A stretch of 64,000 bases of DNA from Acidovorax sp. (GCF_021287135.1 NZ_JAJTBB010000003.1:62001-126000), one strand, 5' to 3'; positions 47,079 through 56,869 are shown, counted from the stretch's first letter. Numbers and translations are program-made. Notes: generated by a model from the sequence alone, not told the origin.

Positions 47079-47516
47079 ATGTCCGAAGCCCTGCACATCG
47101 TCTGCCCCCGTTGCCACACCACCAACCGGGTGCAAAGCGCCGACCTCGCCAAGGCGCCGGACTGCGGCCAGTGCCACCGCCCCTTGTTCACCGGCGCGCC
47201 GGTGGAGCTGGACGCCGCCGCCTTCGACAAGCAGGTGGGCCGCAGCCACCTCCCCGTGCTGGTGGACTTCTGGGCGCCCTGGTGCGGGCCCTGCCGCCAG
47301 ATGGCGCCGGCTTTTGCGCAGGCTGCGCGGGAGCTGGAACCGCACGTGCGCCTCGCCAAGCTCAACACCGAAGAGCACCAGGCCGTGGCGGCGCGCCATG
47401 CGATCCGCAGCATTCCCACCATGGTGCTGTTCCGGCAGGGGCGCGAAGTGGCGCGCATCTCGGGCGCCTTGGGCGCTACGGACATCGTGCGCTGGGTGCG
47501 CACGGCGCTGCGCTGA
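47079..47516 (+). CDS. trxC: Thioredoxin 2 (TrxC-type, zinc-binding)
   Basis: 145 aa from MSEALHIV. An N-terminal zinc ribbon (CPRC at residues ~10-13 and CGQC near 30) precedes a thioredoxin domain with active-site WAPWCGPCRQ. It reduces disulfides in the cytosol and is often oxidative-stress induced. Converges with the DoxX gene of the bufferin operon with three bases between the stops. Confidence 0.94.
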   Translation: MSEALHIVCPRCHTTNRVQSADLAKAPDCGQCHRPLFTGAPVELDAAAFDKQVGRSHLPVLVDFWAPWCGPCRQMAPAFAQAARELEPHVRLAKLNTEEHQAVAARHAIRSIPTMVLFRQGREVARISGALGATDIVRWVRTALR

Positions 47517-47519
47517 GGA

Positions 47520-48014
47520 TCAGCGGATCCCCAGCACGCGGTCCAGCGACACGGCGCCCGCGCCGCGCCCCACCAGGTACAGCATCAGCCCCGCCCACGA
47601 CAGGTGCGTGGGCCAGGCGTCGGGGTACACAAACACCTGGATCACCAGCGTCATCCCCAGCAGCCCCAAGGCCGACAGGCGCGTGAACAGGCCCAGCACC
47701 AACAACACGGCAAACCCATGTTCGGCCACCGTGGCCAGCTGCGCCGCCAGCTCCGGCGGCAGCCAGGGCAGTTGGTACTCCTCACGGAACAGCGCGTAGG
47801 CACTGTCGGAAATGGTGAACCAGCCTTCGACCTTGGTGCGCGCCGACTGCCAGAAGATGGCCCCGATGGCCACGCGGTTCACCAGTGCCAGCAGGCTGTG
47901 GGGCGTGAGCCAGGCGGCAGCGCGGGCCAGCCGCGCCAGCCACCCGCGAGGGCCTGTGGCGGGAGCGATGGGCAGGGGGTGGGGCGCGGAGGAGGGGGGC
48001 GTGTTCATGGTCAT
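47520..48014 (-). CDS. DoxX-family membrane protein of the bufferin operon
   Basis: 164 aa with four hydrophobic segments, matching DoxX/DoxD-type proteins often encoded last in bufferin operons. Its exact role is unknown; redox or quinone-linked functions have been proposed for the family. The start overlaps the bufC stop (ATGA), so it belongs to the operon. Confidence 0.87.
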   Translation of the reverse strand: MTMNTPPSSAPHPLPIAPATGPRGWLARLARAAAWLTPHSLLALVNRVAIGAIFWQSARTKVEGWFTISDSAYALFREEYQLPWLPPELAAQLATVAEHGFAVLLVLGLFTRLSALGLLGMTLVIQVFVYPDAWPTHLSWAGLMLYLVGRGAGAVSLDRVLGIR

Positions 48015-48796
48015 GTCTCTGCGGTCGAGGTGGTGCGGCCGGGGTGGGGCGCAGCCAGGGCACCGGCGTCCAGCAAGGTGCCCAGCAGTTGCCCGAAATC
48101 GGTGCCGGGGTCGGCCGTCAGCGCGCGGGTGGCGGCGGCCTCCAGGGGCTCGCCGGCCGCGCAGGCATCCAGCAGCACACAGCCTGCCAGCGGGAGCGCG
48201 CACCAGGCCACCGCAGCCCGGGGGCGGGTGAGCAGGCCGCCGTCGCCCGCCCAGGGCAGGGAATCGCCCCATGGCAGGCCTTCGCGGTGGTGTTGCCAAA
48301 GGCGGTAGGCGGGGTGCTCGGCGCACCACGCCCAGCGGGCCGCAGGGTGGGGGCACAGTTGCAGCGTGGCGAGTGCGCCCGCGTCTTGCCGGGCCCAGCC
48401 GGCACGGTCCAGCGGGGGCGCATCGGCGGCCAGGTGGCATTCGGTCCAGCACCGGTCCAGGCGTGCCACGGCACCCAGGTAGGGCAGGTCGGCCGCGGGG
48501 GGGAACTGGGTCAGAAAGTCGCCGAACCCGTCGCCATAGTCCACCAGCATGCCATCGCGGGGTGGCAGGGTGCGGGCATACACGGCGGCCGCGGCGCGGA
48601 ACCAGGTTTCGCCCACCAGCTGGCACACCGTGGGGTAGCTGGCCTGCAGCGCATCGATGCAGCCCTTGAGCACCGTGTTGCGGTACACGGCGAAGCCGGG
48701 CTGCGCCTGCAGCGCGGCCAGCCACGGGGCCGACGGTGCCGGCTCGGCCGCCCACACGGCGGCGGCAAAGCCGTCCTGGAAGTCGCTCAGCCGCAT
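48011..48796 (-). CDS. bufC: BufC/DUF2063-type partner of the MNIO enzyme
   Basis: 261 aa. Begins [15 protein letters not shown] and contains [23 protein letters not shown], the DUF2063 signature, which in related RiPP systems acts as the precursor-recognition partner of the iron oxygenase. It has several Cys. Its start overlaps the end of bufB by ten bases. Confidence 0.88.
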   Translation of the reverse strand: MRLSDFQDGFAAAVWAAEPAPSAPWLAALQAQPGFAVYRNTVLKGCIDALQASYPTVCQLVGETWFRAAAAVYARTLPPRDGMLVDYGDGFGDFLTQFPPAADLPYLGAVARLDRCWTECHLAADAPPLDRAGWARQDAGALATLQLCPHPAARWAWCAEHPAYRLWQHHREGLPWGDSLPWAGDGGLLTRPRAAVAWCALPLAGCVLLDACAAGEPLEAAATRALTADPGTDFGQLLGTLLDAGALAAPHPGRTTSTAET

Positions 48797-49641
48797 GCGG
48801 CCTCCTCACGCTGCGCCAGCGTGAGCGCGCCATGCGCCTGGTCGCGCTCGCGCAGCAGCTCGGCAAAGGCTGGCAGGTGGTCGTCGCGCTCGATCAGCGT
48901 GGGCACGGGGCCTGTGCGTGCGATCACCTGCGCGTACAGCGCCCACACGGCGGGATCCACGGGTGCGTCGTGGCTGTCGATGAGCAGCGCATCGCCCAGC
49001 GCCGGGTCGGCATGGTGGCCCGCCAGGTGGATCTCGGCCACGGCGTGCAGGGGAAAGGCCTGGAGGTAGTGGTGGGCACTGAAGCCCAGGTTGTGCGCGC
49101 TGAGGTACACGTTGTTCACGTCCAGCAGCAGGGCGCAGCCGGTGCGGCGCGCCAGCTCGGCGAGGAATTCGGTCTCGGCCCAGTCGTGGCCGTCGATGTG
49201 CAGGTAGTGCGTGGGGTTTTCGATGGCAATGCGCCGCTGCAGTGCGTCTTGCGTGCGGCCGATGTTGGCCGCGATGCGGTGCAGCGCCGCCTGCGTGCGC
49301 GGGAAGGGCAACAGGTCGGGCAGGTAGTGCCCGCGCCAGGTGGACCAGGCCAGGTGCTCGGACACGATGGCTGGCTCCACCCGCCGGGCCAGCGCGGCCA
49401 GGCGGGCCAGGTGCGCCGCATCGGGCGGTGCGTCTGCCGCCAGCGACAGCGACACGCCGTGCAGCGCCACCGGGTGGCACGCGCGGATGGCGTCCAGCCA
49501 GGCCACGCGCGGCCCGCCCTCGGCGAAGTAGTTCTCCGGGTGCACTTCCCACCACAGGCCGGGGGCCGTGCAGTCCAGGGCCTCGGCGTAATGCTGGGGC
49601 TTGAGGCCCAGACCGGCGGTGAGGAGCGCCATGGCGTCCAT
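48787..49641 (-). CDS. bufB: Multinuclear non-heme iron oxygenase (BufB, DUF692)
   Basis: 284 aa. DUF692/MbnB-type TIM barrel with metal-ligand motifs such as [45 protein letters not shown] and IDSHDAPV. Such enzymes use iron and O2 to convert Cys in the precursor peptide to thiooxazole or related groups. It has a good GAGAGG ribosome site and starts nine bases after bufA, so its activity on BufA is the obvious inference. Confidence 0.92.
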   Translation of the reverse strand: MDAMALLTAGLGLKPQHYAEALDCTAPGLWWEVHPENYFAEGGPRVAWLDAIRACHPVALHGVSLSLAADAPPDAAHLARLAALARRVEPAIVSEHLAWSTWRGHYLPDLLPFPRTQAALHRIAANIGRTQDALQRRIAIENPTHYLHIDGHDWAETEFLAELARRTGCALLLDVNNVYLSAHNLGFSAHHYLQAFPLHAVAEIHLAGHHADPALGDALLIDSHDAPVDPAVWALYAQVIARTGPVPTLIERDDHLPAFAELLRERDQAHGALTLAQREEAACG

Positions 49642-49650
49642 GCCTCTCGA

Positions 49651-49941
49651 TCAGGACTTCATGGGCGCGAGCGAGCCCATGCCCTTGGGCGTCTTGAGGG
49701 TGGTGCAGGTGCCCGCGGGTACGAACTTCCACGCGTTGCCCTGGTAGTCCATCTTGGACGTGCCCGCGCAGGTGGTGCCCGGGCCGGCGGCGCAGTCGTT
49801 CTTGCCGGCCATCGACACGCCGTAGCACTTCTCCATGGCGGGCTTGGCGGCGTCGGCCGGCTGGCTTTGGGCAAAGGCTGCGCTGGTGGCCAGGGCGGAC
49901 AGGGCCAGGGCGCCGAGGCTGAGGGTGCGGATCGTCGTCAT
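49651..49941 (-). CDS. bufA: Bufferin precursor (DUF2282, BufA1-type)
   Basis: 96 aa. Signal peptide cleaved after AFA at residues 22-24, then a ~72-residue mature part with four Cys at 39, 50, 58 and 79 in [18 protein letters not shown] and GTCT. The pattern is that of BufA1 bufferins, periplasmic RiPPs that bind copper after Cys modification. It is the first gene of bufA-B-C-DoxX. An exact sigma-F-type promoter lies ~100 bp upstream. Modification and copper binding are inferred from the family. Confidence 0.9.
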   Translation of the reverse strand: MTTIRTLSLGALALSALATSAAFAQSQPADAAKPAMEKCYGVSMAGKNDCAAGPGTTCAGTSKMDYQGNAWKFVPAGTCTTLKTPKGMGSLAPMKS

Positions 49942-50039
49942 GTAGGTTCTCCAATCAAAGGTAGGGAGGGTTGCGGGAAGACCGTGGCGCCGCGGCTCGC
50001 TGCTGCCAGTTGCCCCGGCGCGTCCGATCTGCGCTGTAA

Positions 50040-50065
50040 TTCGCACGGGCCGGAGAACGGGTTAC
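50040..50065 (-). promoter_or_regulatory. Sigma-F-type promoter for the bufferin operon
   Basis: On the minus strand GTAACC (50065-50060), a 16-base spacer, and CGAA (50043-50040). This equals the GTAACC-N16-CGAA consensus described for the Caulobacter ECF factor SigF. The leader to the bufA ATG would be about 90 bases. Confidence 0.85.
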
Positions 50066-50107
50066 GGGCCTGCCGAAAAAAGTGCGAGGAATATTTTTTG
50101 GCGGGCT

Positions 50108-50133
50108 GTAACCCGCTGGCCTCCGAAGACGAA
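50108..50133 (+). promoter_or_regulatory. Sigma-F-type promoter for sigF-nrsF
   Basis: GTAACC at 50108-50113, 16-base spacer, CGAA at 50130-50133, identical in form to the divergent one. The start codon is only 19 bases beyond, giving a very short leader. It implies autoregulation. Confidence 0.85.
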
Positions 50134-50152
50134 TACCCCCTGGGGAGAGTCC

Positions 50153-50701
50153 ATGGACACAGAAGAGCGGCTGCGCGGGCTGCTGATGCAAGGGCTGGGC
50201 GGCGATGCTGCGGCGTACCAGCGATTTTTGAAAGAGCTGAGCGCCCACCTGCGCGCGTTCCTGCGCCGCCGATTGGCACAGCGGCCGGACGAAGTGGAGG
50301 ACCTGGTGCAGGAAACCTTGCTCGCGGTGCACAACCAGCGCCATACCTACCGCGCCGACAGTCCGGTCACGGCCTGGGCGCACGCGATTGCGCGCTACAA
50401 GCTCATCGACTGGCTGCGCGCGCACGCGGCCAAGGAAGCGCGGCACGACCCGCTGGATGACGACAACGCCGACGCGCTGTTTTCCACCAGCGACAGCGAC
50501 GCCGCCGAGGCGCGGCGCGACCTGGGCCGGCTGCTGGGCCTGCTGCCGGACCGCCAGCGCCTGCCCATCGTGCACATGAAGCTCGAAGGCCTGTCGGTGG
50601 TGGAGACGGCGCAGCTCACCGGCCTGTCGGAGTCGGCGGTCAAAGTCGGCGTGCACCGGGGGCTGAAGGCCCTGGCCGCCAAGCTCAGGGGAATGGGATG
50701 A
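50153..50701 (+). CDS. sigF: ECF RNA polymerase sigma factor, SigF-like
   Basis: 182 aa. Region 2 ([35 protein letters not shown]) and region 4 helix-turn-helix ([21 protein letters not shown]) are clear. Adjacent genes, a DUF1109 anti-sigma and a divergent bufferin operon, identify the SigF branch. Ribosome site GGGGAGAG precedes the ATG. Its targets likely include its own promoter and bufA. Confidence 0.9.
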   Translation: MDTEERLRGLLMQGLGGDAAAYQRFLKELSAHLRAFLRRRLAQRPDEVEDLVQETLLAVHNQRHTYRADSPVTAWAHAIARYKLIDWLRAHAAKEARHDPLDDDNADALFSTSDSDAAEARRDLGRLLGLLPDRQRLPIVHMKLEGLSVVETAQLTGLSESAVKVGVHRGLKALAAKLRGMG

Positions 50702-51339
50702 GAACCGATGAATTGATCCAACTGCTGGCCACGGATGCGCAGCCCGCGCCGTCGCAGTCCATCGAGCGGCGCCTGGCACTGGCGGCACTGGCCGGCCTGG
50801 CCGGTGCCGGCGTGCTGCTGGCCTGGAAGTTTGGGGTGCGGCCCGATCTGGTGCAGGCCCTGGCGCTGCCCATGTTCTGGGGCAAGCTCGCCTTTGCCGG
50901 CGCATTGGCGGTGGCGGGGCTGGCGCTGCTGCGCCGCCTGGCCCGGCCCGGCCTGGCTGCAGGGCGCACGGCGCGGTGGCTGGCGCTGCCGTTGCTGGCG
51001 GTGTGGGGCATGGCGCTGGTGGCGCTGCTGCAGGCGGCGCCGGGCGAGCGGATGCCGCTCCTCCTGGGCCAGACCTGGCGCACCTGCCCGTTCAATATCG
51101 CGCTGCTGTCGGCGCCCGCCTTCGCCGCGTCCTTCTGGGCGCTGCGCGGGGGCGCGCCGACCCGGCTGGCCTGGACCGGGGCTGGCGCAGGCGTGCTGGC
51201 GGGGGCGCTGGCCACGCTGGTGTACGCGCTGCACTGCCCGGAGATGGCCTCGCCTTTCCTGGCCGTGTGGTACGTGGCGGGCATCGCCATCCCCACCGCA
51301 CTGGGCGCCCTGGCCGGGCCGCGCTGGCTGCGCTGGTAA
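50698..51339 (+). CDS. nrsF: NrsF-like anti-sigma factor (DUF1109)
   Basis: 213 aa with six hydrophobic segments. Two Cys, at positions 130 and 180, sit close to membrane segment ends (WRTCPFN and ALHCPEM). Caulobacter NrsF has paired Cys at nearly the same positions, needed for release of SigF under heavy-metal stress. The start overlaps the sigF stop by four bases. The role as membrane-bound sigma-F inhibitor follows from the family. Confidence 0.88.
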   Translation: MRTDELIQLLATDAQPAPSQSIERRLALAALAGLAGAGVLLAWKFGVRPDLVQALALPMFWGKLAFAGALAVAGLALLRRLARPGLAAGRTARWLALPLLAVWGMALVALLQAAPGERMPLLLGQTWRTCPFNIALLSAPAFAASFWALRGGAPTRLAWTGAGAGVLAGALATLVYALHCPEMASPFLAVWYVAGIAIPTALGALAGPRWLRW

Positions 51340-51361
51340 CCCCCGGCTCGGAGCCCTTGGC

Positions 51362-51817
51362 TCAGTTCACGCGCTGGCTGTAGGCGCGGAACACGGTGTC
51401 CTGCACCCAGCCCAGCGATTCATACAGCGCCTGCGCCGTGGTGTTGGTGTGGGCGGTGGTCAGGTCCATGCGCACCTTGCCCTGGGCGCGTGCGTGCTCG
51501 CGGGCCGCCCGCAGCAAGGCCCGGCCCGCGCCTGCCTTGCGCGCAGCGGGTGACACGAACAGGTCGTACAGCGTGTAGATGGGCGCCGCCTCCACCGAGC
51601 AGAAGCTGGGGTAGAGCTGGCAAAAGCCCACCGCCTCGCCGGCCCCGTGGAAGGCCAGGAGAATGCTCGATTCACCCCGCTCCAGCCGCTCGGCAATGAA
51701 GCGCCGCGCGGCGGCGAGGTCTGGCGCCTGCCCGTAGAACTGGCGGTAGGCATCGAACAGCGGGGCAATGGTGCCCACGTCGGCCGGGGTCGCCAGCCGG
51801 ATGTGCAAAGAGGTCAT
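51362..51817 (-). CDS. GNAT-family N-acetyltransferase
   Basis: 151 aa. Acetyl-CoA-binding motif A is YDLFVSPAARKAGAGRALLRAA and motif B LYESLGWVQD. The acceptor is unknown. It converges on nrsF with 22 bases between stops. Confidence 0.88.
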   Translation of the reverse strand: MTSLHIRLATPADVGTIAPLFDAYRQFYGQAPDLAAARRFIAERLERGESSILLAFHGAGEAVGFCQLYPSFCSVEAAPIYTLYDLFVSPAARKAGAGRALLRAAREHARAQGKVRMDLTTAHTNTTAQALYESLGWVQDTVFRAYSQRVN

Positions 51818-51959
51818 GGCGGTGGGGGAGCACAGAAGGCAAAGTGGACGAACCCTGCCATTGCCGCGGCCCGGCAGGAAAAAGCGGCGGATTGTAGGGG
51901 CGCCGCCGTGCCGCGGAGCGGCTTTGCTCTGCCGTTGTTCTGGATGCCGCAGTGCGCGG

Positions 51960-53222
51960 CTACTGCGGCGCTGGCGGCGACGGCTGCTCCTGCGCCCACA
52001 GCGCCACCGCCTGCACCCGGGCGTTGTGGATCAGCGCACCCACCTGCGGGCCGGTCTGTCCCCGGGCGGCCGCCTGCGCCGCAATGTCGCGCGTGACCAC
52101 CGACTGCGCGGCGGCCAGCACCGCCAGCAGGCGCGGGCGCTGGGGGTAGGGCGCATCCTCAAAGCCCAGCCGCCCGCGCGCGTCGCATTCGCAGGCCAGC
52201 AGCACTTCGGCAAAGCGCGCGGGCTTGCGCAGCGCGTCGCAGCGCTCCAGCAGGCGCACCAGGGCGGCCGCCGAGAGGTCGCCGCTGCGGTGGACGTGGC
52301 CGTGCTCGCGGGCCACCACCTCGGCCGTCTCGCGGCAGTCCACGGGCACGCGCAGGCGCTCGGCCACGCCGGCCAGCAGCGCCGCGCTGCGCTCTTCATG
52401 GCCGATGTGGCGCGGCAGCACGTGGGCCGGGGTGGTGCCCTTGCCCAGGTCGTGCGCCAGGCAGGCAAAACGCACGGTGAGCGGCGCCTGTAGCCGCGCC
52501 GCCATGTTCAGCACCATCATCAGGTGCACGCCGGTATCCACCTCGGGGTGGTAGTCGGCGCGCTGGGGCACGCCCCACAGGCGCGCCACCTCGGGCAGCA
52601 ATACCTGCAGCGCGCCGCAGTCGCGCAGCACCTCGAACATGCGCGAAGGCTTGGCCTCCATCAGCCCGCGCGCCAGCTCCTGCCAAACGCGTTCGGCCAC
52701 CAGATGGTCGGCCTCGCCGTGCTCCACCATCTCGCGCATCAGCTGCATTGTCTCGGGCGCCACCGTGAAATCGGTGAAGCGTGCGGCAAAGCGCGCCACG
52801 CGCAGGATGCGCACCGGGTCTTCGCGGAAGGCGTCGGTCACATGGCGCAGCACGCGGGCGTTCAGGTCGCGCACGCCGTGGTAGGGGTCAAAAATGGCTC
52901 CAGCGCTTATCCCATCAACGCTGACAGCTATCGAATTGATAGTAAGATCGCGGCGCGAGAGGTCTTCCTCCAGCGTCACGTCGGGCGAGCTTTGCACCAC
53001 AAAGCCGCGGTAGCCGCGCCCGCTCTTGCGCTCGGTGCGCGCCAGCGCGTACTCCTCGCGCGTGGCCGGGTGCAGGAACACCGGAAAATCCCGCCCCACG
53101 GGCAGGTAGCCCTGGGCCAGCATCTGCTCGGGCGTGGCGCCCACCACCACCCAGTCGTGATCGTTCACGGGGCGGCCGAGCAGCTGGTCGCGCACGGCGC
53201 CCCCCACCATGTAGATTTGCAT
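51960..53222 (-). CDS. cca: Multifunctional CCA-adding enzyme
   Basis: 420 aa. Nucleotidyltransferase head ([21 protein letters not shown]), neck, and HD phosphohydrolase domain with LAHDLGKG. It repairs tRNA 3' ends. In the loop after [24 protein letters not shown] is encoded by a palindromic element, making this loop a few residues longer than the usual one. Start MQIYMVGG. Confidence 0.94.
   Translation of the reverse strand: MQIYMVGGAVRDQLLGRPVNDHDWVVVGATPEQMLAQGYLPVGRDFPVFLHPATREEYALARTERKSGRGYRGFVVQSSPDVTLEEDLSRRDLTINSIAVSVDGISAGAIFDPYHGVRDLNARVLRHVTDAFREDPVRILRVARFAARFTDFTVAPETMQLMREMVEHGEADHLVAERVWQELARGLMEAKPSRMFEVLRDCGALQVLLPEVARLWGVPQRADYHPEVDTGVHLMMVLNMAARLQAPLTVRFACLAHDLGKGTTPAHVLPRHIGHEERSAALLAGVAERLRVPVDCRETAEVVAREHGHVHRSGDLSAAALVRLLERCDALRKPARFAEVLLACECDARGRLGFEDAPYPQRPRLLAVLAAAQSVVTRDIAAQAAARGQTGPQVGALIHNARVQAVALWAQEQPSPPAPQ
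52887..52942. repeat. Dispersed palindromic element, copy 4 (in coding sequence)
   Basis: On the minus strand it reads ACTATCAATTCGATAGCTGT, then CAGCGTTGATGGGATAAGCGC and CATTTTTGACC in turn. It is in frame in cca. Confidence 0.85.
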
Positions 53223-53272
53223 GGGGGCAGTGTAGAACCACCCCCGCCCGTCTTTTGTTTCCTGGATTGCTG

Positions 53273-53728
53273 ATGTCCTTGTCATCCTCGCTCACCATCG
53301 CCCAGCTCAACCCCGACGGCAGCGTGCCCGTGCCCACGCCGCCCGACGCCGCTGCCAACGCGGCGGCCGAGGCGCTGCAGCGCGAGGCACAGTTCGAGGC
53401 CCTGCAGGCCCAGCTGGACGACTTGCAGGAGATATTGGCCAAGCCCCTCAATGAAATCCTGGCCGAGCGCGACAAGTTCAAGGAGGCCGCCGCCGCGTGG
53501 GACGCTTTCGGCGCGATGTGGATGCTCTCGCAGCGCGCCATGCGCCGCGTGGCGCTGGACCTGGCCGCGCAGCAGGGCGTGAGCGAGGCCGAGGTGGTGA
53601 CGCGGGCGCTGGCCCATGCCAACCAGGTGCTCAACGTGGAAGACGAAGACCTGGGCGGCAGCGTGGCGCCGGCCCAGCTGGCGCACATTGCGCGGCACAA
53701 GGCGTTTTTGCGCAAGCAGTTTCGGTAA
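53273..53728 (+). CDS. Conserved hypothetical protein, coiled-coil N-terminal half
   Basis: 151 aa. Pro/Ala-rich start, then a helix-rich stretch (residues ~25-75) with heptad spacing, and a C-terminal part with [20 protein letters not shown] do not recognise a family beyond its likely restriction to Comamonadaceae. Start MSLSSSL; divergent from cca with 50 bases between. Confidence 0.7.
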   Translation: MSLSSSLTIAQLNPDGSVPVPTPPDAAANAAAEALQREAQFEALQAQLDDLQEILAKPLNEILAERDKFKEAAAAWDAFGAMWMLSQRAMRRVALDLAAQQGVSEAEVVTRALAHANQVLNVEDEDLGGSVAPAQLAHIARHKAFLRKQFR

Positions 53729-53793
53729 GGGTGGACCGCTCAGGTACCGGTCACGCTGAGCCTGAACGGTGGGGAAAGAGCGACGCCGGCCGA

Positions 53794-54102
53794 TCAGGCA
53801 CACACCGGCCGAAAGAAGCTCCGCTCGTAGCTCATGATGCACCCCGTCTCTTCGGCGTAGCGGAACGCCGCCTGGCAGTCCGCGTCCTGCATCGACCGTT
53901 CGCGGTACACCTCGTAGGCCGCAAGGCTGTCGAACGTGAACAGCGCGAGCGCAATGTTGTTCGCGCCCTCGCTGGGCATGAAGTAGCCGTGGTGCTGGCC
54001 GCCGAATTTCTCGACCAGCGGGATCCACAGCTTTGCGTAGTGCTCAAACTCTTTCAGCTTGCGGGTGTCGAGCACGTAGCGCAGGTAGATGGTGACGGCC
54101 AT
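53794..54102 (-). CDS. NIPSNAP-family protein
   Basis: 102 aa, a single dimeric alpha-beta barrel. Begins MAVTIYLRYVLDTRKLKEFE and contains GQHHGYFMPSEGANNIAL, the NIPSNAP pattern. Function not known. Eight bases after the GST gene, so probably its partner in an operon. Confidence 0.87.
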   Translation of the reverse strand: MAVTIYLRYVLDTRKLKEFEHYAKLWIPLVEKFGGQHHGYFMPSEGANNIALALFTFDSLAAYEVYRERSMQDADCQAAFRYAEETGCIMSYERSFFRPVCA

Positions 54103-54110
54103 GGTGGGGC

Positions 54111-54803
54111 TCAGCCTTCCGTGCGGCGCAGGCGGTAGGGCTCTTCGAAGTCCAGAAAGTCCTTCTCGGCCAGGGCCTCGTCGATCCAGGCCTTCACGCC
54201 CGGCAGTTCGCGCACGCGCTGCACGTAGGCGGCGATGTGCGGCGGCACCGGCAGGCCGTAAGTGTGCAGGCGCATGCACACGGGGGCGAAGTAGGCATCG
54301 GCCACGGTGAATTCGCCAAACAGCAGCGGGCCGCCATGCTCGCCCAGCAGGGCGCTCCACATGTCCACCAGGCGCTGCACGTCGGCGCGCACGCCGGCCT
54401 TGTCGCGCCAGATCAGGGCGCCGGTGTCGGCCAGGTCCGCCTCGATATTCATGGGGCAGTGGCTGCGCAGGGCGGTGAAGCCGCTGTGCATCTCGGCGCA
54501 GACGCTGCGGGCGCGGGCGCGCGCCTTGGCGTCCTGGGGCCAGAGCAGCCGGTCAGGGTAAGACTCGGCCACGTACTCGGCGATGGCCAGCGTGTCCCAG
54601 ACGACCAGGTCGCCGTCGACCAGCGCCGGCACCTTGCCGGTGGGGCTCACGGGGCCGATGGCGCGCTTGAATTCGGAGCCGGCGTCGAAGCTGTCAAAGC
54701 GCACGCGCACTTCCTCGAACGCAATGCCGGCCTGGCGCAGCAGCACCCAGGGGCGCATGGACCAGGACGAGTAGTTCTTGTTGCCGATGTAGAGCTTGAG
54801 CAT
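54111..54803 (-). CDS. Glutathione S-transferase
   Basis: 230 aa. Thioredoxin-fold N-domain with NYSSWSMRPWVLLRQAG (Ser active site in the xi/zeta-like style), SPTGKVPALVDG and DTLAIAEYVAE, then an all-helical C-domain. Likely conjugates electrophiles or acts in aromatic degradation; substrate unknown. Confidence 0.88.
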   Translation of the reverse strand: MLKLYIGNKNYSSWSMRPWVLLRQAGIAFEEVRVRFDSFDAGSEFKRAIGPVSPTGKVPALVDGDLVVWDTLAIAEYVAESYPDRLLWPQDAKARARARSVCAEMHSGFTALRSHCPMNIEADLADTGALIWRDKAGVRADVQRLVDMWSALLGEHGGPLLFGEFTVADAYFAPVCMRLHTYGLPVPPHIAAYVQRVRELPGVKAWIDEALAEKDFLDFEEPYRLRRTEG

Positions 54804-55045
54804 GGTGCAAAGCGCCTGGGGCGGGTGGACGAACGGGGGGAACAAAGGGGAGCTGCATCCTACCGCCGGCCCCCGCATTGCTTCAATGCCGATTGGCCCG
54901 CTGTTTGATGCCCTGCACGCATCAAAGCCCCGGGCGGGACCCGGGGCACCGGCGCGGCGCAGGCCGGTGCTCGGGCACAATCGGCCGCTTTTGCGGTGTT
55001 CTGTATGCACCCTTGCCGGCGCCGCCCGGCGGGGCCTCCGTTGCG

Positions 55046-56869
55046 ATGACGCGCCTGTTGCTCTCTCTCCTTGTCCTGGCCCTGCCGTGGCCCGGCCCGC
55101 TGTTGCGGCAGCTGGGGCGGACGCTGCTGTGCGCGCTGGCGGGGGCGGCCTGCGTGGCCGCGGCCGCGCAGGGACAGCCCCCGGCCCCGCGGGATGTGCC
55201 CGCACCGGTGGCCCGGCACGCGGGCGGCATGCTGGTGGTGCCCTTCATGGGCGTGTGGGAGGACACGGCACGCAACCTGGACATCGAAGCTGTGCGCGAC
55301 CCGCGCAACGCTGACCGCTTTGCGTACCCCGAGAACCCGCTCAAGGGAGCCGAGTCCGACCGGGTGCTGTGGTTCCGCCTGCGCCTGCAGCTCGCGGACC
55401 CGGCCGACGCCCTGCGCGAGTGGCTGCTGCTGGTGCCCACGGTGTCCACCCACGAGCTGCGGTTTTACGGCCCCTATGACAGCGCTGGCCGCGCGCTGGC
55501 CGAGCCGGTGGTGACGGGCATGCGCCACCCCTGGTCCACCCGGCCTGCGGCGTCCGAGCAGATGGCCTGGCGCTTTCAGCTACCCGATGCCGGGATGTAC
55601 ACGGTGTACTTCCGCGTGGAATCCACGTTTGCCCGCTTCTACGCCGCGCGCGTGTGGGACCTGCCGGACTACCTGCAGGCCACGCAGGACAAGCGCATGT
55701 TCGACGGCGTGTGCTACGGCCTGCTCATGGGCCTGGTGGTGTTCAGCACCGTGATGCTGCTGGTGTTTCGCGAGAGCATCTACGTGTGGTACCTGGTGTC
55801 GTGCGCGGGCGCGCTGCTGGCGCTGGCGGGCTTCAACGGCCACACGCTGCGCTACCCGTTTGCCCACTGGCCGGCGGCGGCGGAGTTCTTCTATGCCGTG
55901 GCGCCGCCGCTGTGGGCCATCTCCAAGCTGATGTTCGGGCGCAGCCTGCTGCGCCTGTCGTATTTCGCGCCGCGGCTGGACAAGGTGGTGCTGGCCATGG
56001 TGGCGGCGCTGGGGCTGGCCACGGTCTACGGGCTGGTGGGCGCCAATCCGCTGTGGCTGTTCCGCATGGTGCAGGCCTCGGTGATGCTGTCCACCGTGGT
56101 GCTGGTGGCGGGCGCGGTGACGGCCATGCGGCGGCGCTACTGGCCGGCGGTGCTCTACTGCGCGGGCGTGGCCCTGCTGCTGGTGGGCATCTGCGCCATC
56201 ATCGTGGCCAGCTGGGGCTGGGTGGCCTGGACGCCGGGGCAGATGGATCTCACGCAGGCCGTGCTGGTGGCCGAGTCCATCGTGTTCGCGGCCGCCATGG
56301 CCTCGCGCGTGCGGCTGCTGCGCAACTCGGAAGAGGCGCTCACCGTGCGCACGCAGGAGCTGGTGGAGGCGCTGGGCACCGACGCGCTGACCGGCGCGGC
56401 CAACCGGGCCGGCCTAACGCAGCGCGCGGAAGCCGCCCTGCGAGACGGCCAGCCGTTTGCCCTGATGCTGCTGGACCTGGACGGATTCAAGGGCGTGAAC
56501 GACACCCATGGCCACGCCGCCGGCGACGCCGTGCTGGCCGCCATGGTGCAGCGCCTGCGCACCCAGTTGCGTGCCGACGACCTGGTGGCGCGCCTGGGCG
56601 GCGACGAGTTCGCGGTGCTGGTGGCGGGGGCGCCCCCGCGCGACGTGATCGCCGGCATGGCCCGCCGCATGGCGGCCAGCGCGGTGCAGCCGGTGGCGTT
56701 CGAAGGCCGCTCGCTCACGGTGGGCATGAGCCTGGGCATCGCCTGCCACCCGGCCGACGGCGCCACCCTGGCCGACCTGCTGCGCGCCGCCGACCGCGCC
56801 ATGTACGCCTGCAAGCGCCGCAAGCCCGGAGCGGAGTGCTACGCGTTTGCGTCAGAACTCCCCGCCTGA
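55046..56869 (+). CDS. 7TM-DISM diguanylate cyclase
   Basis: 607 aa. Signal peptide, ~170-residue extracellular DISM-like domain, seven membrane helices (about residues 215-430), then a GGDEF domain with the intact motif GGDEF and RADD five residues before it as I-site. It should couple a periplasmic carbohydrate-like signal to c-di-GMP synthesis. Third c-di-GMP protein in the window. Start MTRLLLSL. The 3' end overlaps a tandem repeat. Confidence 0.9.
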   Translation: MTRLLLSLLVLALPWPGPLLRQLGRTLLCALAGAACVAAAAQGQPPAPRDVPAPVARHAGGMLVVPFMGVWEDTARNLDIEAVRDPRNADRFAYPENPLKGAESDRVLWFRLRLQLADPADALREWLLLVPTVSTHELRFYGPYDSAGRALAEPVVTGMRHPWSTRPAASEQMAWRFQLPDAGMYTVYFRVESTFARFYAARVWDLPDYLQATQDKRMFDGVCYGLLMGLVVFSTVMLLVFRESIYVWYLVSCAGALLALAGFNGHTLRYPFAHWPAAAEFFYAVAPPLWAISKLMFGRSLLRLSYFAPRLDKVVLAMVAALGLATVYGLVGANPLWLFRMVQASVMLSTVVLVAGAVTAMRRRYWPAVLYCAGVALLLVGICAIIVASWGWVAWTPGQMDLTQAVLVAESIVFAAAMASRVRLLRNSEEALTVRTQELVEALGTDALTGAANRAGLTQRAEAALRDGQPFALMLLDLDGFKGVNDTHGHAAGDAVLAAMVQRLRTQLRADDLVARLGGDEFAVLVAGAPPRDVIAGMARRMAASAVQPVAFEGRSLTVGMSLGIACHPADGATLADLLRAADRAMYACKRRKPGAECYAFASELPA

